The notes: generated by a model from the sequence alone, not told the origin. A stretch of DNA of 24,290 bases from JBDKTH01 sp964558295 (GCA_964558295.1 CAZLDQ010000074.1:1-24290); one strand, 5' to 3'. Numbered from the stretch's first letter, positions 16,129 to 24,016 are shown. Made by a program: numbers and translations.

Positions 16129-18402
16129 CTATTTGACGGGGGTGCCCTTCTCAAACGTCAATCGCAGCGTGGCTTCACCCGAAGTCGTCCGGCGAAGGGT
16201 GGCGTAAACCATCGGACTGGCATCCGTCGACACCTTTTCGACGTCTGCGTCTTCCGCCGTGACTTTCGCCAAGGTAAACGACGCCGGCACGTGGAAGAAC
16301 GCTGTGAGCGGGTCGTTTTCCACGAGCTTGAACGTACAGACGAGTTCTGCCCGATCTTTGTTCCACACGGTATCGAGCAACTCCACGCCCCCCTGCGACA
16401 CGTGCCGATCCGTCGAGAGGTACTGGGGCCGGTCAAGACTCGCATGAACGGCCAGGAGCAGATTGGAGTGAGGTGCCAGCGACACTTCCACAACGTCACG
16501 TCGAGCGCCGAGGAACTTCTGGTTCCAGAAATCGTAGAGCAAGTATTCCTGGTTGCCGTCAAGTCCCAGTTCGGTGAAACACACTCGCAGCTTGGTCGGC
16601 TCCTCACCCCAGTTGAACAGCGAGACCACGTCCCAACTCCCAAACGGCCGGCGGATCTTCAGGTCCCACACGGGCCGCAAGCCGTTTAGGGGGGCGAGAT
16701 CCATCGGGCGCACATCGCACACCGGCAGAGTCTGCTGTAAAAGTCGCATTCGTTCGGCCGGAAGCTTCGTCAACTTGTCGCCGAAAAACGTCAGTTGCCC
16801 TGGCAGGGCCACGACGGTCGTGGCCAGACGTGCGACATGGATCGGGGCAAACTCGCCGACCATCAACGTGTCGGGATCGTTGTACCAGACAATATTGTTC
16901 ACGAACAGTTGGGCCTGCGTCACCTCGGCCTGGCTCAAGTAGTTGTGCCAGCCGGGCGTGTTGGGAAACTGGACGATGTCGCCGCCGAGCCGGGCCGCAT
17001 CCGACCACTCGACTTCCGGCCCGGAGTAGTGCCCTTGACAGGCCAACAACACCCGATCCGGCCCAATCCCCCGCCGCAACGCCTCGATCCACTCCCCGTA
17101 GGGATTCTCGCACGGCTCGCGGAACGCGGCGCGCACCTCCGGCCGCTCGAAGAAATGAGCCGAATAGCCCGCGTTGCGTCCCGACATTCCGTCGGTCTTG
17201 AAGAACTCATAGCCCCACTCCAACGACATCGTGCGATGGGTGTCCTCGGTGTACTTCCGCACTGCGGCTTGCGATGGGTCGAGCACATAGAGCCCGTTCC
17301 AGTTTGTCATCGGTCGGCCGTCCGGATGATGGAGAAACCAGTCGCGATGGGCCTGATAAAAGGCCTCGTCGCCCGTGCCAAACGACACGGTCCACCGCCC
17401 CGGACGGAAGCCCAGTTGGCGAAGCTGATCCGCCAGCCATTTCATGCCGTGGGGAAACTCTTCGCGCGATGGCTCCAACGTCAGATTGCAGAACTTGCTG
17501 ACCGGCAACCGCGGCGAATTGGCCTGCCATGACTCGATCGACCAGAACTCCAACCCAAACGGCTTCAAGCAGCGTGCGCCAACCCTTGCTTCGGCCAAGT
17601 TGTCGTCTTCGGTTGCTGGATCAAAGTAGATGTTCCAGGCCATCCAGCCCGTCGGTGCCTTTGGGCAACGTTTACGGTCGATCAAACGATATTTCGGCAC
17701 GTAACGCGACCGATAGTAGTCGGGCAACAAATCGATGGTAATCGTCGAGGCATCCGGCTCCGCAATCTGGGCTGTCAGGCTCGCCCGGAAGCGAATCGTT
17801 CCGTCAGCCGCGGCTTCCTGCGTGGCAATCGTCCGTTTCCGCCCACCGAACTGCAACAGCATATCGCGCTCAGCGTCGAACAGCGAATCGTTCAGCCGGC
17901 TGTCGGCCGGTCCCGAGGCCATTTGGACCACAGTTCGTTCCCCGCCAAATCGCGTGCGGCAGGCGAACGCCCGAGAACCAAAACTCACTTCCGGCGTAAA
18001 ACAGAGTTCACCCTCATAGGTATGCGGAGGACGATGCACCACGGTCAACGAAAGCCGCAACGTGTCGCCTTGGATTACGACATAGCCTTGTGCATCATTA
18101 CGTGTGTCGACTACGGCCAGCCGCTTCGTCGCGAAATCTCGCGAGGGCTGGACGCTCCACACGCTCGGCTTACCCTTCTGGACGACCGTAAACGACAACC
18201 GACCCTGCAAACAGGTGCCCGAAGGCGCGTGCCGGCATTCCAAGACCGACGACTGCGGGTCAAACGAGGCATGCCACCCCTCAGGAACGTCCAGGATCAC
18301 CTGGGCCGAGCTCGATTCAGCCCCCCAGGCCGCACCGGAGAGTAACAAAAAGCTGACGCTCAGCGTCCTCAGCAAGATACGACGGACAGTCGTGATGATC
18401 AT
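16129..18402 (-). CDS. Exported GH36-like alpha-galactosidase family protein
   Basis: Protein of 757 residues from ATG 18402, which opens a signal peptide (basic Arg pair, then a hydrophobic stretch to GAAWG). GGAG lies 11 bases upstream; the frame extends 21 codons further without a signal. The N-terminal 230 residues look like a beta sandwich. A TIM barrel follows, opening with TGWMAWNIYFDPATEDDN, the counterpart of the GH36 GWNSW motif. The candidate nucleophile is D404 in EFFKTDGMSG, and an acid/base Asp is expected in WSDAARLGGD (468-475). A beta-rich C-terminal domain follows. GH36 enzymes remove alpha-galactosyl or related residues, but specificity cannot be read and GH27 or GH31 relatives are possible. 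It is the first gene of the locus, and a promoter and a TGAGA-repeat site lie upstream. Confidence 0.82.
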   Translation of the reverse strand: MIITTVRRILLRTLSVSFLLLSGAAWGAESSSAQVILDVPEGWHASFDPQSSVLECRHAPSGTCLQGRLSFTVVQKGKPSVWSVQPSRDFATKRLAVVDTRNDAQGYVVIQGDTLRLSLTVVHRPPHTYEGELCFTPEVSFGSRAFACRTRFGGERTVVQMASGPADSRLNDSLFDAERDMLLQFGGRKRTIATQEAAADGTIRFRASLTAQIAEPDASTITIDLLPDYYRSRYVPKYRLIDRKRCPKAPTGWMAWNIYFDPATEDDNLAEARVGARCLKPFGLEFWSIESWQANSPRLPVSKFCNLTLEPSREEFPHGMKWLADQLRQLGFRPGRWTVSFGTGDEAFYQAHRDWFLHHPDGRPMTNWNGLYVLDPSQAAVRKYTEDTHRTMSLEWGYEFFKTDGMSGRNAGYSAHFFERPEVRAAFREPCENPYGEWIEALRRGIGPDRVLLACQGHYSGPEVEWSDAARLGGDIVQFPNTPGWHNYLSQAEVTQAQLFVNNIVWYNDPDTLMVGEFAPIHVARLATTVVALPGQLTFFGDKLTKLPAERMRLLQQTLPVCDVRPMDLAPLNGLRPVWDLKIRRPFGSWDVVSLFNWGEEPTKLRVCFTELGLDGNQEYLLYDFWNQKFLGARRDVVEVSLAPHSNLLLAVHASLDRPQYLSTDRHVSQGGVELLDTVWNKDRAELVCTFKLVENDPLTAFFHVPASFTLAKVTAEDADVEKVSTDASPMVYATLRRTTSGEATLRLTFEKGTPVK

Positions 18403-18471
18403 CAGAGTGTCGTCTCCATATCCCTGTGGTTGTATGGTCATCGCGAATCGCAATAATCCGGGCATTGGACG

Positions 18472-18500
18472 ATTCTAACCCAAGTGTTCCTCGGTTTCAC
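18472..18500 (-). promoter_or_regulatory. Putative activator-dependent promoter of the GH36-like gene
   Basis: On the minus strand GTGAAA (18495-18500) and TAGAAT (18472-18477) are 17 bases apart, about 70 bases before the ATG at 18402. The -10 is good and the -35 weak. The TGAGA-repeat site begins four bases upstream of the -35 box, the position expected of an AraC-type activator touching RNA polymerase. Confidence 0.4.
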
Positions 18501-18504
18501 CCGG

Positions 18505-18542
18505 AGTGCAAAGGATCTCAAAAGAAATACGCTCGTTCTCAA
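18505..18542 (-). promoter_or_regulatory. TGAGA direct repeat with 21-bp period (site A), upstream of the GH36-like gene
   Basis: On the minus strand TTGAGA occurs at 18537-18542 and 18516-18521, exactly 21 bases apart, followed by CTTTGCA (18507-18513). The spacing and the bases between copies match sites B and C. Unlike those, it reads in the same direction as its gene and is not followed by the GGAACG hairpins at the same distance. It abuts a predicted promoter and is the best operator candidate of the three. Confidence 0.5.
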
Positions 18543-18715
18543 GAAATCTGGCCAATACGCGGCTGGAATAGGACATGGCCGTTCCGGCGCCCCCCGTAGA
18601 ATCGTCCATCGGCTTGGTGGTGGATCACACCAAGGGGATTGAATCGAGGGGAGACGAGGCGGCCGTGGGACGCGTCGGAGCGGCGCGTGGGTTGGGCGGG
18701 CCAATGCGAGCAGCT

Positions 18716-18755
18716 CAAGCATCCTGCTTGGGACGTAGCCTAAGCATCTTGCTTG
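18716..18755 (+). repeat. Tandem pair of short CAAGCA hairpins
   Basis: CAAGCA-TCC-TGCTTG (18716-18730) is a perfect six-base inverted repeat. It is followed ten bases later by TAAGCA-TCT-TGCTTG (18741-18755), nearly the same, each then reading GGGA or GGGAA. The pair is a direct repeat with a 25-base period in non-coding DNA. It may be a member of a dispersed intergenic repeat family. Confidence 0.55.
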
Positions 18756-18893
18756 GGAAAGTCGAGCCATACCGGGCATTTCGCAAAGGTGAGCCGTCCT
18801 TCCCCCGTCAGTCCGCCTGGCAGGCAAAAAACCAACCCGTTGACGAAACGAGTTGTAGACTCGCAGAAATCACAATTCTGTCTCGTCCGCGTC

Positions 18894-20870
18894 TTAGTGA
18901 CTGCCGATTGGCTGGCCGGAGGGAAGGGCCACGTGGTGCCGGATCACCTCGGCGAGTTCGCGGGGATCGGTGCGGTGGAGCCGTTCGAGGATCTGTTCCC
19001 AGCGGTAGGCGAAGCTGCCGGCCGGGTCGCGGGGGCGATGCTTGAAGAGGGTGTCGTATGCCCGTTTGCCCCGACGATATTCGTCCTGGATGCGGTAGAA
19101 GCGTTCGACAAACGCCTCGATGTAGGCCGTGGCAAATGCCTCGGGATTGGCGACGAACTTCAAACGCCGGTTGACGGGCGCGGCGTAGTCAGGAGCAAAA
19201 CAGTGCAGGTCTTGAAGATAGTTGGTGAAGGTTCCCGTATGATCGGCCACCACGATATCAATCGGCAAGCCATGTTCGTCTTCGACCACGACTTCGTCGC
19301 CGTCGTCGAAGATCACGTTTTGTTCCAAGTCACAGCGGCCAACGATCATGTTCGGCGCTGCGGCCGCACCGAGCAACAGGGCAAACCGCGTGGCGAACTC
19401 GTCGTTGGAAAACTTGTAGAGGGGCATCTTGTCCGTGGCGATGCCGTGCACATAGTCGCGTTCGAAGTAGGTCGTCCAAATGGTAATCCCGTTGTAGTCT
19501 CGCCGCTTGCCGTAGTAGCGTTCGGGAATCCGGCGGGCGATGACGCGTGGCGGAAGATTCATGCCGACCTGGCGGCAGCCCAAGCGCCGATCCAGGATAT
19601 ACTCGGTGTATTCCTCGGACTGGATGATCGCGTCCAGGAGGTTCTTGCCTTCGTCGAGTCGCTCGCGCACCCCCCATTTCTGCATACGGATGATCTTGAC
19701 GATTTCCTTAGCGCTGTCTCGCAGTTTGATCTCGGCGAGATAGACGTCGCGGCGTCCATCATAAGGGGGGCGGTAGGACAAGGACCCAATGACCCGGCCG
19801 ACGTTCACATATTCGAGGTTGCCGTATTCGCGGATCAGGTTGAAGATGAACCCCCGCGATTTCTCCACCCATTGCCGAGCCTGCTCGGGATCGACCGGAC
19901 ATTCGATCCGTTCCTCAAACACCGAATCGAACAACAATTCCCCTTCGTCAATTCGCGCGCCGGGAAGCCACTCGATCTGCATGAAGAACTCGGAACTCAA
20001 GCCGAGAAGGACTTCTTCGGAGACCAGCTTTTCTTCCTGTCCAAGCAGGGCTGCAAACATGGCATTGCGCCACTCGACGTTGTCCAGGTCGTCACTCCGG
20101 AAGGGCGCCGGCACGGCTTCGCTAAACTGCTGCCGCAACCGCTGATGCGCGGCGCGCAGTGAAGGCCCGTGGAGTTGGGTAAAGTCGTAGGGAGCAAAGT
20201 CGCGTTTGGAAAAGCTCTTGTCGGCAGCAAAGAACGCCACTTCCGGATAGGCCTGACGGTTGCATTTGGCCGAGTAGGTCTGAATCTCTATGAGGTGGCG
20301 GCGCAACGATTCGTCGTCCAGGTCGCCCAGTTGGGCAAACTCCTGATAGGTCACCAGACGCGTGCCGGTCGTCGAACTGAAGTAGTAGATCTCCTTGCCG
20401 CCGATGGCAATCCGGGAATCGGCGATCATCTGTCGCATTTGTTCCGGAGAATGGGGCAAGGGACTAATGCGCCAACACTCGCCGCGTCGCTTGATCGCCT
20501 CGTGGACTTTGTCGTTAAGCACGTGGAGGAAACGGACTCGTTGCTTGGAGACCAGTTCCTGAAGCAGCTCGTCGGCCTTGAAGGCCAAGGACATTTTCCG
20601 CGGGTCGGGACGAATGAGGATTGTCTCCCCCTCGAAGACCAAATCCACGGCACTCTCCCACTCCACCGACCGCTGTTCACTGCTCAGCGGGCAAAGACCG
20701 TTTGCCTTGCGCTCTTGATCCAACAGCTCCAGATAGGCCTGCCGTTGGGTCGCATGAATCCCCGGCAACGTGACGATTGTATTGCTGTGGGGAAAAACCG
20801 TGCCGATCCGTGATTTGAGTCTCCCGCTGGCGTCCTTGGCTAGCGGATGCTCACCAATTAGTCTGGGCAT
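18894..20870 (-). CDS. Large protein of unknown function with faint kinase-like motifs
   Basis: Cytoplasmic-looking protein of 658 residues, with no signal peptide and no membrane segment. I do not recognise the family. ATG 20870 is chosen because GAGGAG lies ten bases upstream; an ATG six codons earlier has no ribosome site. The sequence is rich in charged residues and looks globular throughout, with well-mixed codons and no frameshift. Two patches recall a phosphotransferase fold: VKIIRMQKW near residue 392, where a Lys could bind nucleotide, and IVGRCDLEQNVIFDDGDE at about 508-525, followed 25 residues later by VVADHTGTF. The Asp-to-Asn spacing in the second patch (D514 and N518) is one residue shorter than in protein kinases, so this remains a guess. 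The gene is divergent from the pseudokinase gene, and the two may be functionally linked. Confidence 0.8.
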   Translation of the reverse strand: MPRLIGEHPLAKDASGRLKSRIGTVFPHSNTIVTLPGIHATQRQAYLELLDQERKANGLCPLSSEQRSVEWESAVDLVFEGETILIRPDPRKMSLAFKADELLQELVSKQRVRFLHVLNDKVHEAIKRRGECWRISPLPHSPEQMRQMIADSRIAIGGKEIYYFSSTTGTRLVTYQEFAQLGDLDDESLRRHLIEIQTYSAKCNRQAYPEVAFFAADKSFSKRDFAPYDFTQLHGPSLRAAHQRLRQQFSEAVPAPFRSDDLDNVEWRNAMFAALLGQEEKLVSEEVLLGLSSEFFMQIEWLPGARIDEGELLFDSVFEERIECPVDPEQARQWVEKSRGFIFNLIREYGNLEYVNVGRVIGSLSYRPPYDGRRDVYLAEIKLRDSAKEIVKIIRMQKWGVRERLDEGKNLLDAIIQSEEYTEYILDRRLGCRQVGMNLPPRVIARRIPERYYGKRRDYNGITIWTTYFERDYVHGIATDKMPLYKFSNDEFATRFALLLGAAAAPNMIVGRCDLEQNVIFDDGDEVVVEDEHGLPIDIVVADHTGTFTNYLQDLHCFAPDYAAPVNRRLKFVANPEAFATAYIEAFVERFYRIQDEYRRGKRAYDTLFKHRPRDPAGSFAYRWEQILERLHRTDPRELAEVIRHHVALPSGQPIGSH

Positions 20871-21236
20871 CAAACAACCGCTCCTCATGACCGGCCACGC
20901 AGGATCTGCCCACGGCTGCGCAGCCTAGCCGGCTCCCAAGCGACTTGCCAGAGTCTTCAGACCAGGGACGTGTGTTGCCAAGCGCCGGGAGTGCTTGCTA
21001 AGGACCTTTTAGCTTACCATGCCACTCCCCGAGAGTCAACCCCCGCGGGGGTCCGGCACCCCACCACACTTCGACCTGGGCCTTGCGGGGTTCCCGCCGG
21101 TCGACAGGAGTGTTGTAAGCCGGCGTCAGCGAGATGATCGGTCGCCCGGGTTGGCGAAGATGCGGCGGCTGGAGTAGAATGTCGCCTCGTACGTTGGAAC
21201 GTCTACGTATTGCAGGGGGGGCGAAGGAAAAGGGTG
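20871..21236. other. Divergent intergenic region between the unknown gene and the pseudokinase gene
   Basis: A 366-base region with upstream signals for both genes. A perfect 14-base palindrome, ACCCCCGCGGGGGT, lies at 21039-21052, and a promoter for the plus-strand gene lies at 21151-21180. Just after it is a small inverted repeat, TACGT (21190-21194) with ACGTA (21205-21209). A minus-strand open frame ending at 20998 has fairly natural-looking codons (reading VEVWWGAGPPRGLTLGEWHG) but no start with a ribosome site. It may be a decayed gene fragment. Confidence 0.45.
21151..21180 (+). promoter_or_regulatory. Putative sigma70-type promoter of the pseudokinase gene
   Basis: TTGGCG (21151-21156) and TAGAAT (21175-21180) have an 18-base spacer and lie 57 bases before the ATG at 21237. 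The inverted repeat TACGT...ACGTA begins ten bases after the -10 box, near the expected transcript start, and could be an operator or a leader hairpin. Confidence 0.4.
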
Positions 21237-22439
21237 ATGTCGGAGCAATTCGACGCGTACTACACTTGGCTGGCCATCCCGCCGCAAGAGCAGCCACCCA
21301 ATCATTACCGCCTGCTAGGACTGGCGTTGTACGAAGACAACCCAGATGTGATTCAGCATGCGGCCGATCAACGGATGGGCTATCTGCGAACGTTTCAGAC
21401 GGGCCAACGTGCGTCCTTCTCGCAGCGGCTGCTCAATGAAGTGGCCGCGGCCCGGCTCTGCCTGCTCCATCCGGTCCGCAAGGCGGCCTACGACGAGCGG
21501 TTGCGAGAGACGCTCGCCATGCAAGAGACACTCATCTCCGATACGCGGAGCGATACGAATCCCGACCTTTCTAGTTCAATGCCGCTGGCTGAGCCCGTCG
21601 AGCCGGATGGGGCGGTGCTCGACGAATATCTCTTGTTGGACCAATTGGGCCGTTCGCGGACCGGGCCAGTGTTCAAAGCCCGGCATCGCACGATGGGGCG
21701 GATCGTGGCGATCAAGCTCCTTTCGCTGGAAGCAATGACCCAACCGGACCAACTAGAACGCTTCCGCCGCAAGATCCAGATCCTCGGCCAGTTGAACCAT
21801 CCCAATCTGGTCACAGCTTACGATGCGGGGCAGCGGGAAGGGATTTATTATCTGGTCATGGAGTACATCGACGGGCAAGATCTGCGGGCGCTGCTGCATC
21901 AGTACGGCCCATTCCCTTTGGACCGTGCGATAAACTATGTGGCCCAGGCCGCGGCCGGCCTGGGTTATGCCCATGCGCAGGGCGTCTTTCACCGCAACGT
22001 TAAACCGAACAATCTCCTGGTCGACCGCCAGGGGCTGGTGAAAGTGATCGGTCTGGGCGTCGCCCGGATTCACGCCGGCCCGCTCTTGACGGAGACCCAG
22101 GACTTGACGACGCGGGGACGTGTGGTAGGGACGGCCGACTACATGGCGCCGGAGCAAGCCCTCGACAGTCACGGGGTCGATGGCCGGGCCGACATCTACA
22201 GCCTCGGTTGCGTGCTGCACACAATCCTGACCGGCCAGCCTCCCTATCCAGCTCCAACCCCCTCGCGGCAACTGGCCGCCCATCGCGAGCAACCGATTCC
22301 CTCGCTTCGCGCCCGCCGTGGCGATGTTCCGCCCCAGCTGGACGCGGTCTTTCAAAAGATGCTTGCCAAACTCCCCGAGCAGCGATTTCAGACCATGCAG
22401 GAGGTTGTCACAGCCCTACTTGAGACGGCTGAACGATAA
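21237..22439 (+). CDS. J-like domain / Ser-Thr kinase-fold fusion, predicted pseudokinase
   Basis: Protein of 400 residues. ATG 21237 is preceded by a purine-rich AAGGAAAAGGG. Residues 1-92 are DnaJ-like (HYRLLGLALYEDNPDVIQ, then LHPVRKAAYDERL) but lack the HPD motif. Residues 130-400 are a Hanks-type kinase domain. VAIK keeps its lysine (K160), and MAPEQ, the DIYSLG Asp and the loop Asn (N259) are present. However, the alphaC Glu position reads K179 (RFRRKIQIL), the HRD motif is HRN (N254), and DFG is GLG (G272). The Gly-rich loop is GRSRTG with its second Gly lost. Without the catalytic and metal-binding Asp it should not transfer phosphate normally and may act as a scaffold. No membrane helix or sensor domain follows. 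It is divergent from the 658-residue gene and converges on the lipoprotein gene with 24 bases between stops. Confidence 0.92.
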   Translation: MSEQFDAYYTWLAIPPQEQPPNHYRLLGLALYEDNPDVIQHAADQRMGYLRTFQTGQRASFSQRLLNEVAAARLCLLHPVRKAAYDERLRETLAMQETLISDTRSDTNPDLSSSMPLAEPVEPDGAVLDEYLLLDQLGRSRTGPVFKARHRTMGRIVAIKLLSLEAMTQPDQLERFRRKIQILGQLNHPNLVTAYDAGQREGIYYLVMEYIDGQDLRALLHQYGPFPLDRAINYVAQAAAGLGYAHAQGVFHRNVKPNNLLVDRQGLVKVIGLGVARIHAGPLLTETQDLTTRGRVVGTADYMAPEQALDSHGVDGRADIYSLGCVLHTILTGQPPYPAPTPSRQLAAHREQPIPSLRARRGDVPPQLDAVFQKMLAKLPEQRFQTMQEVVTALLETAER

Positions 22440-22463
22440 AGCCGTTTCACGCATCATGTCGAT

Positions 22464-22895
22464 TTATGGTTTGACCAATTCGATGGTAATCTCGTTCTGG
22501 CCGGGCTTGATTTCGACCTGCTGGTTCTTGGGAACCATGCCGGCGTAGGGAGAGGGGACCGGCTTGTCCTCATACGACTTGGCCGCCGCGACGACAGGAA
22601 AGAAGGAGACGGTATGGATGCCGATAACGGCGCCATCGTTCGTTCCGTAGGTGGAGAGGAGAAACGTACCGTCCGCATTGACCTGACCGGAGGCCGGCTT
22701 TCCTTTGGACTGATTGGAGCCTCCGGCAACCTCGATCGGGCGCAGCGTTACCGAGCCGCCGTCGACGGCCTTGCCCTGGTAAAGGACTTTGCCCTTGACC
22801 GGAGCAATGGCAAAATCCCCGCCGCCACAGCCGGTCAACAAGGCCATCATCGCCGCCAGGCAAACACCTCGCATCCATCCTGCTCGCAAGTTCAT
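22464..22895 (-). CDS. Small lipoprotein with beta-sandwich (carboxypeptidase regulatory-like) domain
   Basis: Protein of 143 residues with a type II signal peptide and lipobox LLTGC, so cleavage and lipid attachment are expected at C23, giving a mature chain of about 121 residues followed by a Gly-rich linker. The rest begins PVKGKVLYQGKAVDGGSVTL and includes GQVNADGTFLLST. These are the strand patterns of the small regulatory-like beta sandwich common in planctomycete lipoproteins. No enzyme motif is seen, and the function is unknown. GAGGA lies seven bases before the ATG. It follows the DUF1559 gene by 53 bases on the same strand and is probably co-transcribed; this pairing recurs in planctomycete genomes. 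Its stop is 24 bases from that of the pseudokinase gene. Confidence 0.88.
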   Translation of the reverse strand: MNLRAGWMRGVCLAAMMALLTGCGGGDFAIAPVKGKVLYQGKAVDGGSVTLRPIEVAGGSNQSKGKPASGQVNADGTFLLSTYGTNDGAVIGIHTVSFFPVVAAAKSYEDKPVPSPYAGMVPKNQQVEIKPGQNEITIELVKP

Positions 22896-22948
22896 TGTGG
22901 CTTCCTCGTCAACTCCTTCGGTAATGCGATTCGTTCCATATCGTGGGC

Positions 22949-24016
22949 CTACGGCATTGCCACGGGGTTACCATCGCGAATGTCGCCAAGCCGTTCGTAA
23001 AGCGTGGTGTCGATCGTCTCGGAAAGGAATCGCGTCGAGCCATCGCCCAACAAGAACATCGCTCCGCCCGGATGTTGACTACCATAGCTGTAGTCAGACC
23101 AACTGAGGCTGCCGATGTTGTTGGCGACAACACGGTTGTTGATGTAGCAGTTGGGGCCCGTGATTCGTGCCCACGAACAAATGCGCCATTGGCCGACCCC
23201 GTTGTTGTTACCACCGGCCCAAAGCGGAAACACACTGCTGATTGCTGAGGTGGTCACGTTGGCCGTGATGCTGACCTCCCCGACAACCAGCACGTTGCTG
23301 GTGCCGTCGGTGATTTCGGCCAGCGAGACGCAGTAGGTGTTGTAGTTATCTTGGGCGAGGCGAAAGGCGCCGGTTTGCGCTGTTTTGGACGGTGAGCTCC
23401 AAGAAAGGCCGCCGTTGTTGAATTGACTGACCCAGGGATTTTCGCCACCCAGGCATGCGCAATAGTTGGACTTGCCAAAGCCGTCGTTATCGGTCGAAGG
23501 AAGGACATCGCTAGGGCAAATGAACGCGTTGAGGACCGTCTTGGCGGCAACGCCCCTGGTTCCGCTCGGATTGCCGTGATTGCTCCCCACTTGGCTCCAC
23601 CAGTTGTAGGAGTCGGTACTCGACGTAACCGGGTTCGGCAGCGTATGGGCTCCGGTGGGATCGGGGGGGACAGCGCCGTGCATCTCGCTATTGCTCCCTG
23701 TCTTGTAGTAGACCAGGGCTGCACCACCACTGCGAAGCGTGTCATACATCGCCTGCTGTTCGACAAACGGCAGGAGATAGGCACTCCAGGCGTAGTTGTC
23801 GTTGTCGTCGTCGGGCTGGCCCACGGGAAAGTGTTTGTAGACGTTCTCGAAGTTGTGCAGGGCCAAGCCGATCTGCTTAAGATTGTTGGAACACTGACTG
23901 CGACGTGCAGCTTCGCGGGCGGCTTGTACCGCCGGAAGAAGCAGGGCAATCAAGATCCCGATAATTGCAATGACTACCAACAGTTCAACGAGTGTGAAGC
24001 CACGACAAGCTTTCAT
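22949..24016 (-). CDS. DUF1559 protein with type IV pilin-like N-terminus
   Basis: Protein of 355 residues of the large planctomycete DUF1559 (SBP_bac_10-type) family. The N-terminus is a prepilin signal, MKACRG followed by FTLVELLVVIAIIGILIALL. A prepilin peptidase should cut after G6, and E11 is the conserved fifth residue of the mature chain. AAREAARRSQCSNNLKQIGL follows the membrane helix. The C-terminus has the family ending PGGAMFLLGDGSTRFLSETI. The protein should be anchored by its helix and exposed outside the cytoplasm, perhaps as a pseudopilin-like or surface protein. No experimentally secure role is known to me. GGAGGG lies five bases before the ATG. It leads an operon with the small lipoprotein and sits behind a near-consensus promoter. 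Confidence 0.95.
   Translation of the reverse strand: MKACRGFTLVELLVVIAIIGILIALLLPAVQAAREAARRSQCSNNLKQIGLALHNFENVYKHFPVGQPDDDNDNYAWSAYLLPFVEQQAMYDTLRSGGAALVYYKTGSNSEMHGAVPPDPTGAHTLPNPVTSSTDSYNWWSQVGSNHGNPSGTRGVAAKTVLNAFICPSDVLPSTDNDGFGKSNYCACLGGENPWVSQFNNGGLSWSSPSKTAQTGAFRLAQDNYNTYCVSLAEITDGTSNVLVVGEVSITANVTTSAISSVFPLWAGGNNNGVGQWRICSWARITGPNCYINNRVVANNIGSLSWSDYSYGSQHPGGAMFLLGDGSTRFLSETIDTTLYERLGDIRDGNPVAMP

Larger units (their letters stand above)
18403..18893. other. Gap between the GH36-like gene and the 658-residue gene
   Basis: About 490 bases without a gene. From left to right it holds the GH36-like leader and promoter, the TGAGA-repeat site, a purine-rich stretch with no visible signal, and two CAAGCA hairpins (18716-18755). 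Near the 3' end of the next minus-strand gene there is a small stem, CGAGT (18849-18853) with ACTCG (18859-18863). On the minus strand a T-rich run follows some 15 bases later, a weak terminator candidate. Open frames here have no recognisable domain. Confidence 0.5.

Noticed and set aside
18753..20162. Open frame of 469 codons on the plus strand
   Set aside because: It is antisense to the 658-residue gene. That gene has the better ribosome site and a more globular composition; the plus frame shows no domain.
20998..21297. Minus-strand open frame of 99 codons in the divergent region
   Set aside because: Part of it looks like natural coding sequence, but it has no start with a ribosome site and overlaps the pseudokinase start. 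At most it is a decayed fragment.
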